Assembly: GCA_005883085.1 (NCBI GenBank)
Contig: VBAY01000033.1
Span: 1-40,833, forward strand
Direction of reading: 5' to 3'
Source of the DNA: Candidatus Bathyarchaeota archaeon
Lineage (GTDB): Archaea > Thermoproteota > Bathyarchaeia > 40CM-2-53-6
Length of the DNA: 40,833 bases
Shown: piece after piece, positions 40,106 through 40,833 of the stretch
How the letters are laid out: each line of letters starts with the position of its first letter
Position numbering within the stretch: the first letter of the stretch is position 1
Notes under the pieces: generated by a model
What the model saw: the letters and a program-made list of their open reading frames with translations, nothing else
The model's database searches: none
Told to the model about the DNA's origin: nothing
Made by a program: the position numbers and the translations under genes

Positions 40106-40833
40106 ATGGTCCAGCCACACGAGACGGTTTCAGCATCACGGCGGTTGAGCATCCTACTTATCGCGCTTTCCATTGCATCGCTAGTATCAATTTCGCCTAG
40201 CATTTTTCACTCTGTTCATGCCGCAGGACTTGTCTATGTGGATCGTCCGACGACGGCAGCAGGCTCTGCGGGTACAGTTGTTACAGTACGAGTACAGGTA
40301 GCTGGTGTGGACCCTTTCAATGGTTGGGATATGCAGGTCGAATCCAATCAGTCTGTGATCAGTCCCATATCTCTGTCAATAACAGGGAACGGCCTCGAAG
40401 CTAACTACAGCGAGAACGTCCTTGAGATAGTGAGTTGCATAAACGGCGTGAGTTATACCACGAGCCACTGCGACTCGTCCGACGGACCTGGCATTGTGCA
40501 TTCTGCAGCAGTTGCTCACCAAGTCAATCCTCCAACCATTGGTTCCGTCTACGGGTTACTCTTTACAATTAATTACACAGTGATTCGCATAGGGTTGTAC
40601 AGTCCCATACAGATTCTGAGAGCCATCATCCTCAACGGCCAAGATCCCGTCTCGGTAACAACCCGTGATGGAACCTACGGCATCCCCTTTGGTCAAGGCT
40701 TCAGCCTGACAGCCTCCCCGGATTTTCCGAGAATAGCGATAGGGTCCAAAGCAAATGTCACATTTACTGTTTCAAGCTACGGCGGCTACGCTGGAACAAT
40801 AGATCTTACCCTAGGAACACAGCCTCCCGGCCT
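40106..40833 (+). CDS. Large secreted protein with cohesin-like domain, 3' end outside window
   Basis: Starts at ATG 40106 with a signal peptide (SILLIALSIASLVSISPSIFHSVHAA, cleaved near residue 47), followed by a domain VYVDRPTTAAGSAGTVVTVRVQVAGVDPFNGWDMQVES that resembles the opening of cohesin-type beta-sandwich domains, in which a repeated pattern of beta strands binds dockerin or surface partners. The visible end, SPDFPRIAIGSKANVTFTVSSYGGYAGTIDLTL, resembles the Ig-like domains repeated in large archaeal surface proteins. The gene runs off the right edge with no stop. It is a likely adhesin or surface-layer associated protein; exact type not determined. Confidence 0.75.
   Translation, partial: MVQPHETVSASRRLSILLIALSIASLVSISPSIFHSVHAAGLVYVDRPTTAAGSAGTVVTVRVQVAGVDPFNGWDMQVESNQSVISPISLSITGNGLEANYSENVLEIVSCINGVSYTTSHCDSSDGPGIVHSAAVAHQVNPPTIGSVYGLLFTINYTVIRIGLYSPIQILRAIILNGQDPVSVTTRDGTYGIPFGQGFSLTASPDFPRIAIGSKANVTFTVSSYGGYAGTIDLTLGTQPPG

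Noticed and set aside
1..40833. CRISPR array, insertion sequence or prophage
   Set aside because: No regular direct repeats with spacers, no transposase, integrase or phage structural gene was found; the only repeat I saw is the two-copy RNA-like element, which has no obvious terminal inverted repeats or target duplications.

Overview
The window is a chromosomal segment of an archaeon. The evidence is a run of archaeal/eukaryotic-type information genes (PCNA, both primase subunits, a GINS protein, transcription factor S, RNA polymerase subunit L, exosome Csl4, L44e, S27e, aIF2-alpha, Nop10), an AglB/STT3 oligosaccharyltransferase, an Lhr helicase, an intron-containing tRNA-Ser, TATA-like boxes placed 25-30 nt before start codons, and many TTG/GTG starts. 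A TACK/Thermoproteota lineage (Bathyarchaeia or Nitrososphaeria-like) fits best, but I cannot place it more precisely by eye. GC content looks moderate and there is no sign of hyperthermophily.

Layout. 1-1.3 kb: a class V aminotransferase cut by the window edge and a small three-CxxC zinc protein, both minus strand. 1.5-2.6 kb: a DRG/OBG-type GTPase. 2.6-7.25 kb: a minus-strand operon thrB-thrC-hom-lysC that makes threonine from aspartate (asd is not here). 7.25-7.74 kb: a leader/intergenic region with a repeated, apparently structured RNA element. 7.7-14.1 kb: housekeeping and membrane genes (zinc-ribbon protein, HtpX protease with an EF-hand, UbiE-type methyltransferase, MFS permease, Ftr1-like permease, MsrB, metallo-beta-lactamase-fold hydrolase). 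14.2-18.2 kb: a secreted sedolisin-type protease convergent with a membrane-anchored protein of twelve NHL repeats. 18.3-23.1 kb: Lhr helicase, GcvH, a HAD phosphatase and a nitroreductase. 23.1-23.4 kb: a second copy of the RNA element. 23.4-25.5 kb: a zinc protein and an SPFH/double-zinc-ribbon pair. 25.6-33.7 kb: a 14-gene operon joining RNA decay, transcription, replication and translation. 33.7-39.2 kb: AglB with two FkbM methyltransferases and a membrane protein, a likely glycan cluster. 39.2-40.8 kb: a zinc protein, tRNA-Ser(GCT) with an intron, and the start of a large secreted protein.

The best candidate for something undescribed is the pair of RNA-like elements at about 7.42-7.59 kb and 23.20-23.36 kb. 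They share an 18-nt identical block and several shorter blocks, sit in intergenic space in the same orientation, and keep two hairpins by compensatory changes and G.U pairs that make sense only on the minus strand. A second notable pattern is that three genes of the information operon (HAD hydrolase, GINS, L44e) have no ATG/GTG/TTG at the position their families require; CTG and ACG codons lie there instead, eight nt after purine-rich or GGTGA motifs.
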